DNA of 64,000 bases from Oscillatoriales cyanobacterium (GTDB taxonomy: Bacteria; Cyanobacteriota; Cyanobacteriia; Cyanobacteriales; Microcoleaceae): positions 62,001-126,000 of the forward strand of contig RDXX01000039.1 in NCBI GenBank assembly GCA_004292955.1. The letters run 5' to 3'. Position 1 is the first letter of the stretch, and every line of letters begins with the position of its first letter. Position numbers and translations under genes: made by a program. This document shows positions 1-7,397 of the stretch, piece by piece. Under the pieces are notes generated by a model. That model saw only the letters and a list, made by a program, of their open reading frames with translations, was not told the DNA's origin and did no database searches.

Positions 1-247
1 AGTTGACAGTTGACAGAAGGAAGAAGTAATCAAAGCAGGGGTTTCAGGAATCAAGAAGGTTTTCAGTATAGCAACCGCCACATGGGTGAAGACATAAATA
101 ACTTCATGAATAGAGTCGATTCCCGTTCTGCATCAATGATTTGATTCCCGTTCTGCAACTGTCAACTGTCCACTGCTATATCTTAGCGGTTGCAATCCAA
201 ATGATTTATGGCGATCGAGCATTCAGTCATTTAAAATCTAAAATGGT
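1..247. repeat. Intergenic stretch with heptamer repeat remnant
   Basis: The window opens inside a short GTTGACA-type tandem array (about two units visible). Further on, the 15-mer GATTCCCGTTCTGCA occurs twice about 30 bases apart, the second copy running straight into a CTGTCAACTGTC stretch, the same heptamer on the other strand. No coding region was found here. Confidence 0.6.
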
Positions 248-958
248 TTAATAGCGGCCGTATCGGGCGATAACTTGACTACCACTATTCTTGTTATTTG
301 TCAACCACGTCCACATCTGATCGCCCACAGAAAAATGCCACCACTCGTTAGGATGTTGCTCAAAACCAGCAGCTATCATCGCATCTTTCAATATTTGCCG
401 GTGCAGGTGGTATTGCTGTTGTTGCGCGTCCTTGCTATTACCAAAATAATCGGGATAAGAACGTTCTGATATTTCATCAATCGGAGAACCCATATCAATT
501 GGTCGATTATGTTCATCGACTAAAGTTACATCTAAAGCTGCACCTGTACTGTGAGGAGGAGGCGTCGCGCGATCGAGGCTCGGCACAGCCCAAAATTGAT
601 ACACGTGTTCTATAATTACTTGGCGTTTGTCTTCGGAAACCGGAAATTCGCAGCCTTGAGCTACGGCAATTTGATTGAAAGTATAATCTACCATAAATTG
701 CTGGACTTCCACGGGTCGATAAGCATCAAATATCAGAATTTTCCAATTTTGATGATTTTGCTGTAGCTGAGTTTGAGCTGCTACTAAACTATCTACAACT
801 CCTTGCCGCAAATAGTAAGGTGAATCTGCTTTGCTGTTGTGATAGGGAGCACCCAACTTTTGATAAGGGTGCGGAATTTCAAAGGCAAAATCTTCTGGTG
901 GAATTGGGACTAAAGGCTCGCCGCATTCGTCAATTTCTATTTGCTGATATGGTTTCAT
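248..958 (-). CDS. D-alanyl-D-alanine dipeptidase (VanX/DdpX type, peptidase M15D)
   Basis: Zinc dipeptidase predicted to cleave D-Ala-D-Ala, either recycling peptidoglycan dipeptide or breaking down external murein fragments. The 236-aa product has the complete family signature: DAYRP around residues 78-82 (Arg81 is the transition-state arginine), HSTGAALD at 136-143 giving zinc ligands His136 and Asp143, and EWWHF at 205-209 giving catalytic Glu205 and ligand His208. I see no signal peptide, so it is probably cytoplasmic. It lies 24 bp downstream of a toxin-antitoxin pair on the same strand, with no vanHA or other resistance genes nearby, so a metabolic role is more likely than glycopeptide resistance. 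Length fits the family. Confidence 0.9.
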   Translation of the reverse strand: MKPYQQIEIDECGEPLVPIPPEDFAFEIPHPYQKLGAPYHNSKADSPYYLRQGVVDSLVAAQTQLQQNHQNWKILIFDAYRPVEVQQFMVDYTFNQIAVAQGCEFPVSEDKRQVIIEHVYQFWAVPSLDRATPPPHSTGAALDVTLVDEHNRPIDMGSPIDEISERSYPDYFGNSKDAQQQQYHLHRQILKDAMIAAGFEQHPNEWWHFSVGDQMWTWLTNNKNSGSQVIARYGRY

Positions 959-982
959 ATCAAGGTTTTACCTACTTAATTA

Positions 983-1336
983 TTACTGGTGAACTACAAT
1001 TGTATCGCGATTCATTTCTATCAATGAATGTTCCTCAAACATTTCAACCAAATGCGGCAAATTATTCACAAATAAGTCTATAAGTTGGTTGTTATTTATG
1101 TTGCCAGTCGTCAATATTAACAGCTTGTAAGGTTGCTGGCTAATCAGAAATGAATCGAGAAAATCTCGATCTTTGGTGATAACAATTCTGCTTTCTTGCA
1201 TTGAAAGCAAGTTAATTTCTGAATCGGGAGTTGCGTTGAGTCGAGGTAAATCCTTAGTATGAATAGTATCGCAACCAGCAGATTGCAAAACGCGTGCCAG
1301 ACGTACTGGTAATTGTGCATCTACCAAAAACTTCAT
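983..1336 (-). CDS. DUF5615 PIN-like toxin of a type II toxin-antitoxin pair
   Basis: A 117-aa protein with the DUF5615 (Mut7-C-like PIN) pattern: an N-terminal MKFLVDAQLP strand with the first acidic residue, TKDLP around residue 27, and ITKDRDFLD around 53-61 carrying the later acidic residues. This family is expected to be a ribonuclease neutralised by a DUF433 partner. The start codon shares its A with the TAA stop of the upstream DUF433 gene (TAATG arrangement), so the two are translationally coupled. RNase activity is inferred from family, not shown by the sequence. Confidence 0.85.
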   Translation of the reverse strand: MKFLVDAQLPVRLARVLQSAGCDTIHTKDLPRLNATPDSEINLLSMQESRIVITKDRDFLDSFLISQQPYKLLILTTGNINNNQLIDLFVNNLPHLVEMFEEHSLIEMNRDTIVVHQ

Positions 1337-1572
1337 TACACTAATACTCGATATATGCTTTTCACTTGAGTCAGCCGTGCTGCAAATAGCAAAGCAGCTA
1401 GAATATCTTCATGTTCTAAATCATCATAATCATCTATAATTTCTTTAGCATTCATACCTGAACTAAGTAATTCAAGAATCAACTCTACTGGATATCTGAG
1501 ACCGCGAATACAGGGTTTTCCGTGACAGATATTTGGATCGAGTGTGATGCGTTGCAAAAGTTCGTTGTCCAT
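1336..1572 (-). CDS. DUF433 family antitoxin
   Basis: A 78-aa DUF433 protein. The diagnostic pattern is LDPNICHGKPCIRGLRYPV in the N-terminal third, followed by a helix-turn-helix-like segment (AKEIIDDYDDLEHEDILAAL) where DUF433 proteins read the operator. It is first in a two-gene operon with the DUF5615 toxin and overlaps it by one base. By family analogy it binds the toxin and autorepresses the promoter. A second, more diverged DUF433-like/PIN-like pair lies at 27887-28674. Confidence 0.85.
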   Translation of the reverse strand: MDNELLQRITLDPNICHGKPCIRGLRYPVELILELLSSGMNAKEIIDDYDDLEHEDILAALLFAARLTQVKSIYRVLV

Positions 1573-1627
1573 GTTTTAGGAGCCACTGTTAAATATATTC
1601 TAAGATAAAGATCGTAACTCTAGCTCG

Positions 1628-1687
1628 GTTTGTAGTAAAGACCTTAGTCCTCAAAAAAATCAGCGGACTAAAGTCCTCACTACAAAC
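1628..1687. repeat. Palindromic element, TTTGTAGT...ACTACAAA family, copy 1
   Basis: About 60 bp with inverted ends (GTTTGTAGTAAAGAC and GTCCTCACTACAAAC) and an A-rich centre. A related copy lies at 62201-62258. It sits just beyond the 3' end of the methyltransferase gene and may act as a terminator there, but the two-copy distribution points to a dispersed repeat. Confidence 0.7.
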
Positions 1688-1700
1688 ATTTAAAAAAATC

Positions 1701-2363
1701 CTAACTTTGGCGGTAAGCAACTACCGCATAAAACGGATCGCCGCCTCCCATCCCCAGCATTTGCATAAAACTCGGCAAGCTAGACTGTTTAGCAATTACT
1801 TCCGGCTTGCTAAATCCGGGTATGTTCGCTCCTTTGACGGAATCAAAGTAACCCTGGACTAATTTTACCCGATCGCCCTCCGAACCTTCCCGCCAAGCCG
1901 CAATTGCTTTCTGATAAAACATCCGGTTGGAAAAACTGATAATTGCGACGCCCCCCGGCTTCAAAATCCGGTGCATCTCGGCAAAAATCGCATCCGGGTT
2001 TTGCAAATACTGCACCGAAACGCAGTTGACAACCGCGTCAAACTCTGAATCGGGCAGTGGCAATTTAGGATTTGCGTTCAAATTCTGCACGAAATAATGA
2101 TTCAGTCGGGGATTTTTTGCCAACTCCTCTTCATTCATGCCGTGTCCTTCGACATGAGCAAATTCCATTTCCTCGGGCAAGTGAGACACCCAACTGCTCA
2201 TCATATCAAAAATCCGAGTATTCGGTTTCAGGCGTTCCCGATACAAGTCGGTTAGTTGCTGAATGAATCCCTCGTCTACGTGCGTCACAAACCGGGGATA
2301 GGAATAAAACAGATTGTCGTCGGTGTCGTCTAACTTGGTGCGCTGATTTCCTTGGAGTGGCAT
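1701..2363 (-). CDS. Class I SAM-dependent methyltransferase (Methyltransf_11 type)
   Basis: A 220-aa protein with a Rossmann-type methyltransferase core. Visible motifs are TRIFDMMSSWVSHLP (motif I region, around 48-62), FDAVVNCVSVQYLQNPDAIF (motif II/III, about 108-127) and EMHRILKPGGVAIISFSNR (post-II strand, about 129-147). Motif I lacks the usual GxGxG, reading DMMSSW instead, which is seen in some divergent members of the superfamily. The substrate cannot be read from the sequence. Its 5' end and upstream region are partially repeated in decayed form about 530 bp upstream (2835-2950), so a tandem copy or partial duplication once existed. Confidence 0.8.
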   Translation of the reverse strand: MPLQGNQRTKLDDTDDNLFYSYPRFVTHVDEGFIQQLTDLYRERLKPNTRIFDMMSSWVSHLPEEMEFAHVEGHGMNEEELAKNPRLNHYFVQNLNANPKLPLPDSEFDAVVNCVSVQYLQNPDAIFAEMHRILKPGGVAIISFSNRMFYQKAIAAWREGSEGDRVKLVQGYFDSVKGANIPGFSKPEVIAKQSSLPSFMQMLGMGGGDPFYAVVAYRQS

Positions 2364-2483
2364 AACGTGCGATGTGCGATCGTAACTTTACTCTTCTTAT
2401 TTTACTAATAATTAAGAAATGTAAACAGATTCCCCAGGATGGACTTTCCGGGACTCGCCTGATCCAATTTTAAATCATTCTCT

Positions 2484-2804
2484 TCAGAGTTTACTCAGTA
2501 TTTTTATTATGCAAGACTCTGCTTCATTCAGCTTGTCACCACAGATTCCGGCTCGTTTATGCGTTGATTCAGAACTAAGAATAGCTGAATGAGCTGCTTC
2601 AAAATAAGGCATGAGCTGGCTCTTTATAGACGGATCGATCGACTCATTTTTTTTTAAATCATCACACAGGCTAGACACGGCCCATTTGGCATCACTCATC
2701 ATTGTTGTTTCGTAGGCTTCTTGCACCTCGGATTGGGCGTTCTTTAATTGCTGAATGATTTGATCTAATTTTTTTCTTTGCTCTTCGCACATCACATTAA
2801 TCAC
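2484..2804 (-). CDS. Hypothetical helical protein, 106 aa
   Basis: Not recognised. The protein is hydrophilic and predicted to be almost entirely helical, with a KKLDQIIQQLKNAQSEVQEAYE coiled-coil-like N-terminus (shortened here) and four Cys residues (CEE, LCDD, GICGD, ESCI) that do not form a clear metal motif. It sits between the methyltransferase gene and the decayed duplicate of that gene's 5' end, so it may have arrived with the event that produced the duplication. A GGAGTG-like ribosome site precedes the start on the minus strand. Confidence 0.5.
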   Translation of the reverse strand: MINVMCEEQRKKLDQIIQQLKNAQSEVQEAYETTMMSDAKWAVSSLCDDLKKNESIDPSIKSQLMPYFEAAHSAILSSESTHKRAGICGDKLNEAESCIIKILSKL

Positions 2805-2834
2805 TCCTTGAGAGACTAAATTATATAGGAATAG

Positions 2835-2950
2835 AACAAATTATTATCGTCGGTATTATTGAACTTGGTGTACTGATTTCCTGGGACTAGAATAAAGTGC
2901 GATCGCAACTTTGAGCTTCCTATTTTAGGAATAATTAAGAAATCCAAACA
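2835..2950 (-). pseudogene. Decayed duplicate of the methyltransferase 5' end and upstream region
   Basis: This stretch aligns by eye with 2305-2420: both contain TATCGTCGGT/TTGTCGTCGGT, then AACTTGGTG, CTGATTTCC, GTGCGATCG, AACTTT and AATAATTAAGAAAT in the same order and spacing. In the intact copy this is the first codons of the methyltransferase plus its 5' flank. Here the reading frame is lost. Confidence 0.6.
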
Positions 2951-3133
2951 AGTTTGACGAAAATTTAGCTGTTTTTTGCGATCGAGCGTGGGCGATCGCC
3001 CTCATTATACTGACTTACTTGCTGCCGACTCCATCTCAAATCTCAAATCCGATGACCGAAAATCCGCGATCGCCCCTTGACAGCTCCCAAATAACATCTT
3101 ACACTAATAATACGAACGCTAAGTAATAAGCCG

Positions 3134-3604
3134 ATGGTTACTATATCCACAGTCGATCGCAAATATCTAGCTAGGTGGCACGACGTTCTCGCCCCCTACA
3201 GCCTGGGCTACCGCATCAAACTGCTAGGGCAGCTAGGGACTCGCAGGTTGCAAGAGATACTCGAACCATTTGGGCTGACACCATTTCACTGGTTGGTACT
3301 GTGCTGCTTGTGGCAAGAAGACGGGTTGCCAACTTCCAGTATTGGCGACAAACTGCAACAGGTAGGCGGTACACTCACAGGCGTGCTCGATCGCATGGAA
3401 GAAAGAGGCTTAGTCCGCCGCGAGAGAGACACGCGCGATCGGCGGATTTGGCGAATTTGGCTAACGGATGCAGGCAGGGAACTGCAAGACGTGCTGCCAC
3501 CGCTGGTGGCGGAGATCCGAGAGAAGTCAATGACTGGCATTTCCAAAGCCGATCGAGAACTCTTCTCCCAATTGATCGATCGGGCGATCGTCAATCTTTC
3601 CTAA
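3134..3604 (+). CDS. MarR family transcriptional regulator
   Basis: A 156-aa winged-helix regulator. Helices around FHWLVLCCLWQEDGLPTSSIGDKL (about 48-72, shortened here) precede the recognition helix GGTLTGVLDRMEERGLVRRER (74-94) and the wing DTRDRRIWRIWLTDAGRE (95-112), which is the canonical MarR DNA-binding motif. C-terminal helices should form the dimer interface. It is followed 166 bp downstream on the same strand by an EmrA-like adaptor, the order found in emrRA loci, so it probably controls export of a toxic small molecule. Its ligand is unknown. Confidence 0.9.
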   Translation: MVTISTVDRKYLARWHDVLAPYSLGYRIKLLGQLGTRRLQEILEPFGLTPFHWLVLCCLWQEDGLPTSSIGDKLQQVGGTLTGVLDRMEERGLVRRERDTRDRRIWRIWLTDAGRELQDVLPPLVAEIREKSMTGISKADRELFSQLIDRAIVNLS

Positions 3605-3770
3605 ACCGCCAACAAATAGCTCTTTCGACTGAAGCGCAGCAGCATCTACCTCAACTACATTAAAAACAACTCAAAAATACTACGCACTCTTAAAAAAAGC
3701 AGTCTTACTAAATAAAAACTACGTACCCTAACCAAACGACATCTTACTAAAGTATCAGGAGTCAAATACC

Positions 3771-5453
3771 ATGAAAGGCACAAACGAAATCAACCCAGAA
3801 GAATTCAACGGTAACGGCAAAGGCAAAGCAGTAGCCCTCTTAGAAAAGCCGATCGACAACACCATAGCAAAAAGCCTACCAGTAATCCCCGCGCCAGAAA
3901 CAGAAATCAGCGCCCCCGCAGAGCTAAAAACCAGCCCAGAAACAGAAATCCAAGCACCCCTGCCGGCGCCGGAAACGCCGAAGAAAAAAGCCCCGAAAGC
4001 GATAATTTTAGCAGCGCTGGGCATCGGGGCGATCGCAGCAGGCAGCTTTGGCTACAATTATTGGCAATACGCCTCCATCCACCAAGAAACCGAAAACGCC
4101 ACAGTAGCCGGACACATCCACCAAGTCAGCAGCCGCATCAACGGTACAGTCGGCGAAGTCTTAGTAGAAGATAACCAACAAGTAAAACCGGGCCAACTGC
4201 TGATCAAACTCGACCCCCGCGACTACCAAGTTAAACTGCAACAATCCCAAGCAGCCTTAGAAAACGCCCGCCGCCAAGCCGAAGCAGCCCAAGCGAATAT
4301 TTCCCTAGCCTCTCAAACCAGCCAAGGTAAAACAGCCCAAGCCCAAGGAGATATCGGCACCGCCAACGCTGGCATTTCCACCGCCCAAGCAGCAATTAGG
4401 GAAGCCCAACAAGGCGTACCCGCAGCCGAAGCCGCGGTAGCCCAAGCTGAAGCCGGCGTACCCGCAGCGCAAGCCAAAGTCGCCCAAGCTGAAGCCGGAA
4501 TTCCCCAAGCTGAAGCTAAAGTGACGGAAGCCGAAGCCGGAATTGCCGCAGCGCAAGCTCAGTTAGTGCAAGCGCAAGCTAATCTCGTGAAAACGCAAGC
4601 AGATTATAAACGGTACGAAAGTTTGCAGCAAGAAGGTGCGATCGCCGGCCAGCAATTAGACGCAGCGAGAGCCGCCTACGAAGTCGCCCAAGGCCAAACC
4701 ACCGCAGCCCAACAAGGAATTGCCCAAGCTAGAGCCAGGTTAGCCCAAGCCAAGGAAGGCGTAACCGCAGCGATCGCAGCAGTAGCCCAAGCTCAAGAAG
4801 GAGTAAAGCAAGCTGAAGCTCAAGTCGCGCAAGCCAAAGTCGGCATCGCCAGCGCCCAAGCTAAAGTCGCTGTAGCCCAAGAAGGAATCAGCACCGCCGA
4901 AGCCAAACTGGCTGCATCGAAGGGCGGATTGCAACAAGCTCAAGCTACGGGCGAGCAAACTAAGGTCAGTCGATCGCAGTATGATGCTGCTAAGGCTGCG
5001 ATCGCCCAATCGGAAGCTGCGGTTAAAGACGCTCAACTGCAACTTTCCTACACGAATATCACCGCACCCGCCGCCGGACAAATCGGGCGCAAATCCGTTG
5101 AAGTGGGGCAGCGGGTGCAGTCGGGAACTCCGTTAATGGCGATCGTCAGTAACGATTTATGGGTAATTGCTAACTTCAAAGAAACGCAATTAGCAAACAT
5201 GAAACCAGGCCAAAAAGTAGAAATCAAATTAGATGCTTTTGGTAGCCGCAAATTTGAAGGCCGTCTTGATAGTTTCTCCCCTGCTTCTGGCGCTCAATTC
5301 TCCCTATTGCCTCCAGACAATGCAACGGGAAACTTTACCAAAGTAGTGCAGCGGATTCCGGTGAAAGTTGTGTTTGATGCCGACAGTATTAAAGGTTATG
5401 AATCGCGAATTGCACCGGGGATGTCTGCTACTGTAAATGTTGAACTGAAATAA
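3771..5453 (+). CDS. HlyD/EmrA family membrane fusion protein with extended coiled coil
   Basis: Periplasmic adaptor of a secretion or drug-efflux pump, 560 aa against roughly 390 for typical EmrA. Order: a disordered Pro/Glu-rich cytoplasmic tail (1-80), one membrane helix (IILAALGIGAIAAGSFGYN, about 88-106), the first half of the lipoyl-like domain (VAGHIHQVSSRINGTVGEVL), a very long Ala/Gln-rich hairpin (about 155-425) built of near-repeats such as AQAEAGVPAAQAKV, then the second lipoyl half (NITAPAAGQIGRKSVEVGQ) and beta-barrel (NDLWVIANFKETQL). AGGAG lies 11 bases before the ATG. No EmrB/MFS or ABC partner follows, so the partner must be elsewhere. Confidence 0.88.
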   Translation: MKGTNEINPEEFNGNGKGKAVALLEKPIDNTIAKSLPVIPAPETEISAPAELKTSPETEIQAPLPAPETPKKKAPKAIILAALGIGAIAAGSFGYNYWQYASIHQETENATVAGHIHQVSSRINGTVGEVLVEDNQQVKPGQLLIKLDPRDYQVKLQQSQAALENARRQAEAAQANISLASQTSQGKTAQAQGDIGTANAGISTAQAAIREAQQGVPAAEAAVAQAEAGVPAAQAKVAQAEAGIPQAEAKVTEAEAGIAAAQAQLVQAQANLVKTQADYKRYESLQQEGAIAGQQLDAARAAYEVAQGQTTAAQQGIAQARARLAQAKEGVTAAIAAVAQAQEGVKQAEAQVAQAKVGIASAQAKVAVAQEGISTAEAKLAASKGGLQQAQATGEQTKVSRSQYDAAKAAIAQSEAAVKDAQLQLSYTNITAPAAGQIGRKSVEVGQRVQSGTPLMAIVSNDLWVIANFKETQLANMKPGQKVEIKLDAFGSRKFEGRLDSFSPASGAQFSLLPPDNATGNFTKVVQRIPVKVVFDADSIKGYESRIAPGMSATVNVELK

Positions 5454-5602
5454 AGTCAGGATTTACGCAGGAAATCATGTAACCTCTGCACTGCCATTCC
5501 CGTCAAGATGAATGTCGAGCCTGGTATAGAAGTCCCTCTCTCCGATTAAAACCTCATAGTTTGTGGGTGTGTATTGCCAGCCAGCGATTGGTGCGATGGC
5601 TT

Positions 5603-5730
5603 ACCAGAAAGAATTGGTTTAAAGCCTCTCTTTTTTAGGGAGAAATTAAAATCAGACGATTCATTACTCCAATCCTCTGACTTCCAGGTAGAGGTCGCTG
5701 TCAACTGTCAACTGTCAACTGTCAACTGAA
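5603..5730. repeat. Composite repeat (about 100 bp core plus GTCAACT heptamers), copy 1
   Basis: Core from ACCAGAAAGAATTGG through ATTACTCCAATCCTC to AGGTAGAGG, followed at once by four CTGTCAA heptamers. The same core in the other orientation abuts heptamer arrays at 20823-20966 and 59153-59290. The rest of the 473-bp gap (5454-5926) shows no gene. Confidence 0.75.
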
Positions 5731-5926
5731 TGAAGCCCCACTTCGCGACGACTCACTTTACCTCATCGTACTGCTACGCAATCAGTAATCAATCGGCTGG
5801 CTACACGCGCTTTTTCAGAAAATGGGAGACGAAGGGCGATCGGGCTTTTGCTATCATGCCTGACTCTCTTGACCTATCGTCAGCAATAACTATGATATAA
5901 TATAGAATACGATCTTTGTAAAAGCC

Positions 5927-6325
5927 ATGTCTCAAGCAACATTAACTGATGTTTCCTTAGATCCAATATTAGAGCGTTTGACGCAACTTGCCAAACTAGA
6001 ACCTGACTGGGATTCTTATGGTGCATTAGCAGTTTCGCCCGTTGCTTTTGTAAAAGCCTGTCAGTTGCTCATTCATGTCAAATACTCTCTTTCGCCTTTA
6101 GTTGGCGAGCGAATTTTACCCTATGATGCAGCACCAATTGCTAATGGTAGCCTACAACTGGAATGGCGGAGTTTACACGGCAATCTAGAAGTGGAGATTA
6201 AACCTGATATGAGTTTCAGCTATCTACTAATTAAGGGAGAGGGAAGCGAGAGAAAATTTGAGGAGAAAAACGAGGTATCATTATCTGAAGTCCTGAATGT
6301 GGTATCTCAGCTATTGATTCCCTAA
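5927..6325 (+). CDS. Hypothetical protein, first gene of a two-gene cassette
   Basis: 132 aa. The N-terminal part has LAKLEPDWDSYGALAVSP (about 22-39), a W-D-S-Y-G-A motif that recurs in a family of small proteins of unknown function often paired with a second small gene. The C-terminal half looks like a beta-sheet domain (GSLQLEWRSLHGNLEVEI). No catalytic motif seen. The upstream sequence has a good -10-like TATAAT (ATGATATAATATAGAA). The next gene starts 14 bp after the stop, so the two are an operon; a toxin-antitoxin or conflict role is possible but unsupported. Confidence 0.6.
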   Translation: MSQATLTDVSLDPILERLTQLAKLEPDWDSYGALAVSPVAFVKACQLLIHVKYSLSPLVGERILPYDAAPIANGSLQLEWRSLHGNLEVEIKPDMSFSYLLIKGEGSERKFEEKNEVSLSEVLNVVSQLLIP

Positions 6326-6339
6326 GTCAGGATGAGATA

Positions 6340-6696
6340 ATGCTAGAAGAAATTGCAGACAATGATATTCTTTATCGTCGGATTCCTAATGTACATATTT
6401 ATGAGAATGGTACTGTAAAATCAGTTGCTTTCCAGGTGAGAGGAAAACCTGATAACAGTATCTCAGTTGAGTTGGCGAGGCTAACAACTCCCCAAGAAGT
6501 TTTAGCTGGTGCGAAAAATCCTGATACTACTAAGGTGGGTGTTTTGGTAGCAGGATATGCTCGTTCTTTAGGTTTCATTATCCAGCATGACCCCTTGCAG
6601 GATAATCCAGCTCATTGTCTTATGGAGGGGGAAAACAATAAAGTCAAGTGTAAACTCTTGGCTGAGGCTACAACTATTTTAACTTTGCCTGAATAA
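6340..6696 (+). CDS. Hypothetical protein, second gene of the two-gene cassette
   Basis: 118 aa, soluble. It opens with ADNDILYRRIPNVHIYENG and contains VAFQVRGKPDNSISVELARL, a pattern (short 'RRIP', then a line of polar residues leading to SVE/SVD) that I associate with the partner of WDSYGA proteins. No enzymatic motif is visible. Two ATG codons lie close together upstream; the first ATG after GGATGAGATA gives the 14-bp spacing from the previous gene. Function unknown. Confidence 0.6.
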   Translation: MLEEIADNDILYRRIPNVHIYENGTVKSVAFQVRGKPDNSISVELARLTTPQEVLAGAKNPDTTKVGVLVAGYARSLGFIIQHDPLQDNPAHCLMEGENNKVKCKLLAEATTILTLPE

Positions 6697-6762
6697 AGGC
6701 GATCGGGCTTTTAGACAAGTTGGGAAAGGAGTTTTTAAGACTCTGTTTCCCACTTCTCTTAG

Positions 6763-7206
6763 TTAATAATCTACATCGTAGTTCGTCTTCAAATCAACTT
6801 TATCCCCCCCATACCCATTTGTTGCGCCCACTAAACTAAATGTAAAAGAGCAAACTCCTGACGCAAAGGGAGACTTGTTAGGAAAGTCAATGTAGTTTTG
6901 ACCTGTAGAACCCCTTGAAATATCTCTTGTCCCACTAAGCGGTTTATTATCGCATGTCGTCGCTGTCCATCTAATAGTAGCAGAAGAGCGTTCAGTCATT
7001 AGATTTACATAAAACCCACCTATTCCCCAAGCATCATTTGGTTTGAAATAGGTAGGATAGTCGCAAATTGTTTGATTTACCGAACAGCTCCCAGATTTTT
7101 CAGGCCCAGGCCATCGCTCTCCCGCTCGTGCGATTGAAGCGAAAGAAAAACTCGAGATGAAACCAACAAACAACAAACCCATTTTTAAGCCGTGCATCAG
7201 TTTCAT
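6763..7206 (-). CDS. Hypothetical secreted protein, 147 aa
   Basis: N-terminal signal peptide (MKLMHGLKMGLLFVGFISSF, then SFASIARA) with likely cleavage after ARA around residue 28. The mature part has four cysteines (SCSVNQTICDY, TTCDN, GVCSF) that could form two disulfides, and a serine/threonine-rich beta-type composition. I do not recognise the family. It is divergent from the NB-ARC gene at 7398, and the 190-bp gap between them holds repeated AAAGTCATAT-like motifs. Confidence 0.6.
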   Translation of the reverse strand: MKLMHGLKMGLLFVGFISSFSFASIARAGERWPGPEKSGSCSVNQTICDYPTYFKPNDAWGIGGFYVNLMTERSSATIRWTATTCDNKPLSGTRDISRGSTGQNYIDFPNKSPFASGVCSFTFSLVGATNGYGGDKVDLKTNYDVDY

Positions 7207-7254
7207 TACCTTTTGGTGTCTACTAAGTATAAATTTTTCCCTAGATACTAAAGC

Positions 7255-7368
7255 TTGTCAAGCCATATAAAGCCATATTTAGTAGGGAATTTCTCTTAAT
7301 ATCTAGGTCAGAAAAAGTCATATTTAGCTGGTCAAGCTTGAAAAAGTCATATACAGTTACGCTATAAT
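7255..7368 (+). promoter_or_regulatory. Iterated upstream motif and promoter of the NB-ARC gene
   Basis: Between the divergent genes the motif GTCA...AAGYCATATnnAG occurs in repeated form: AAGCCATATAAAGCCATATTTAG, then AAAAAGTCATATTTAG, then AAAAAGTCATATACAG. A TATAAT box (7363-7368) follows the last copy, with TTGAAA 19 bp upstream. The tandem copies look like operator sites, possibly for the HTH at the N-terminus of the protein encoded downstream. This last point is inference. Confidence 0.5.
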
Positions 7369-7397
7369 CAGGTCAACCCCTTGTATTTGCGTGACTA

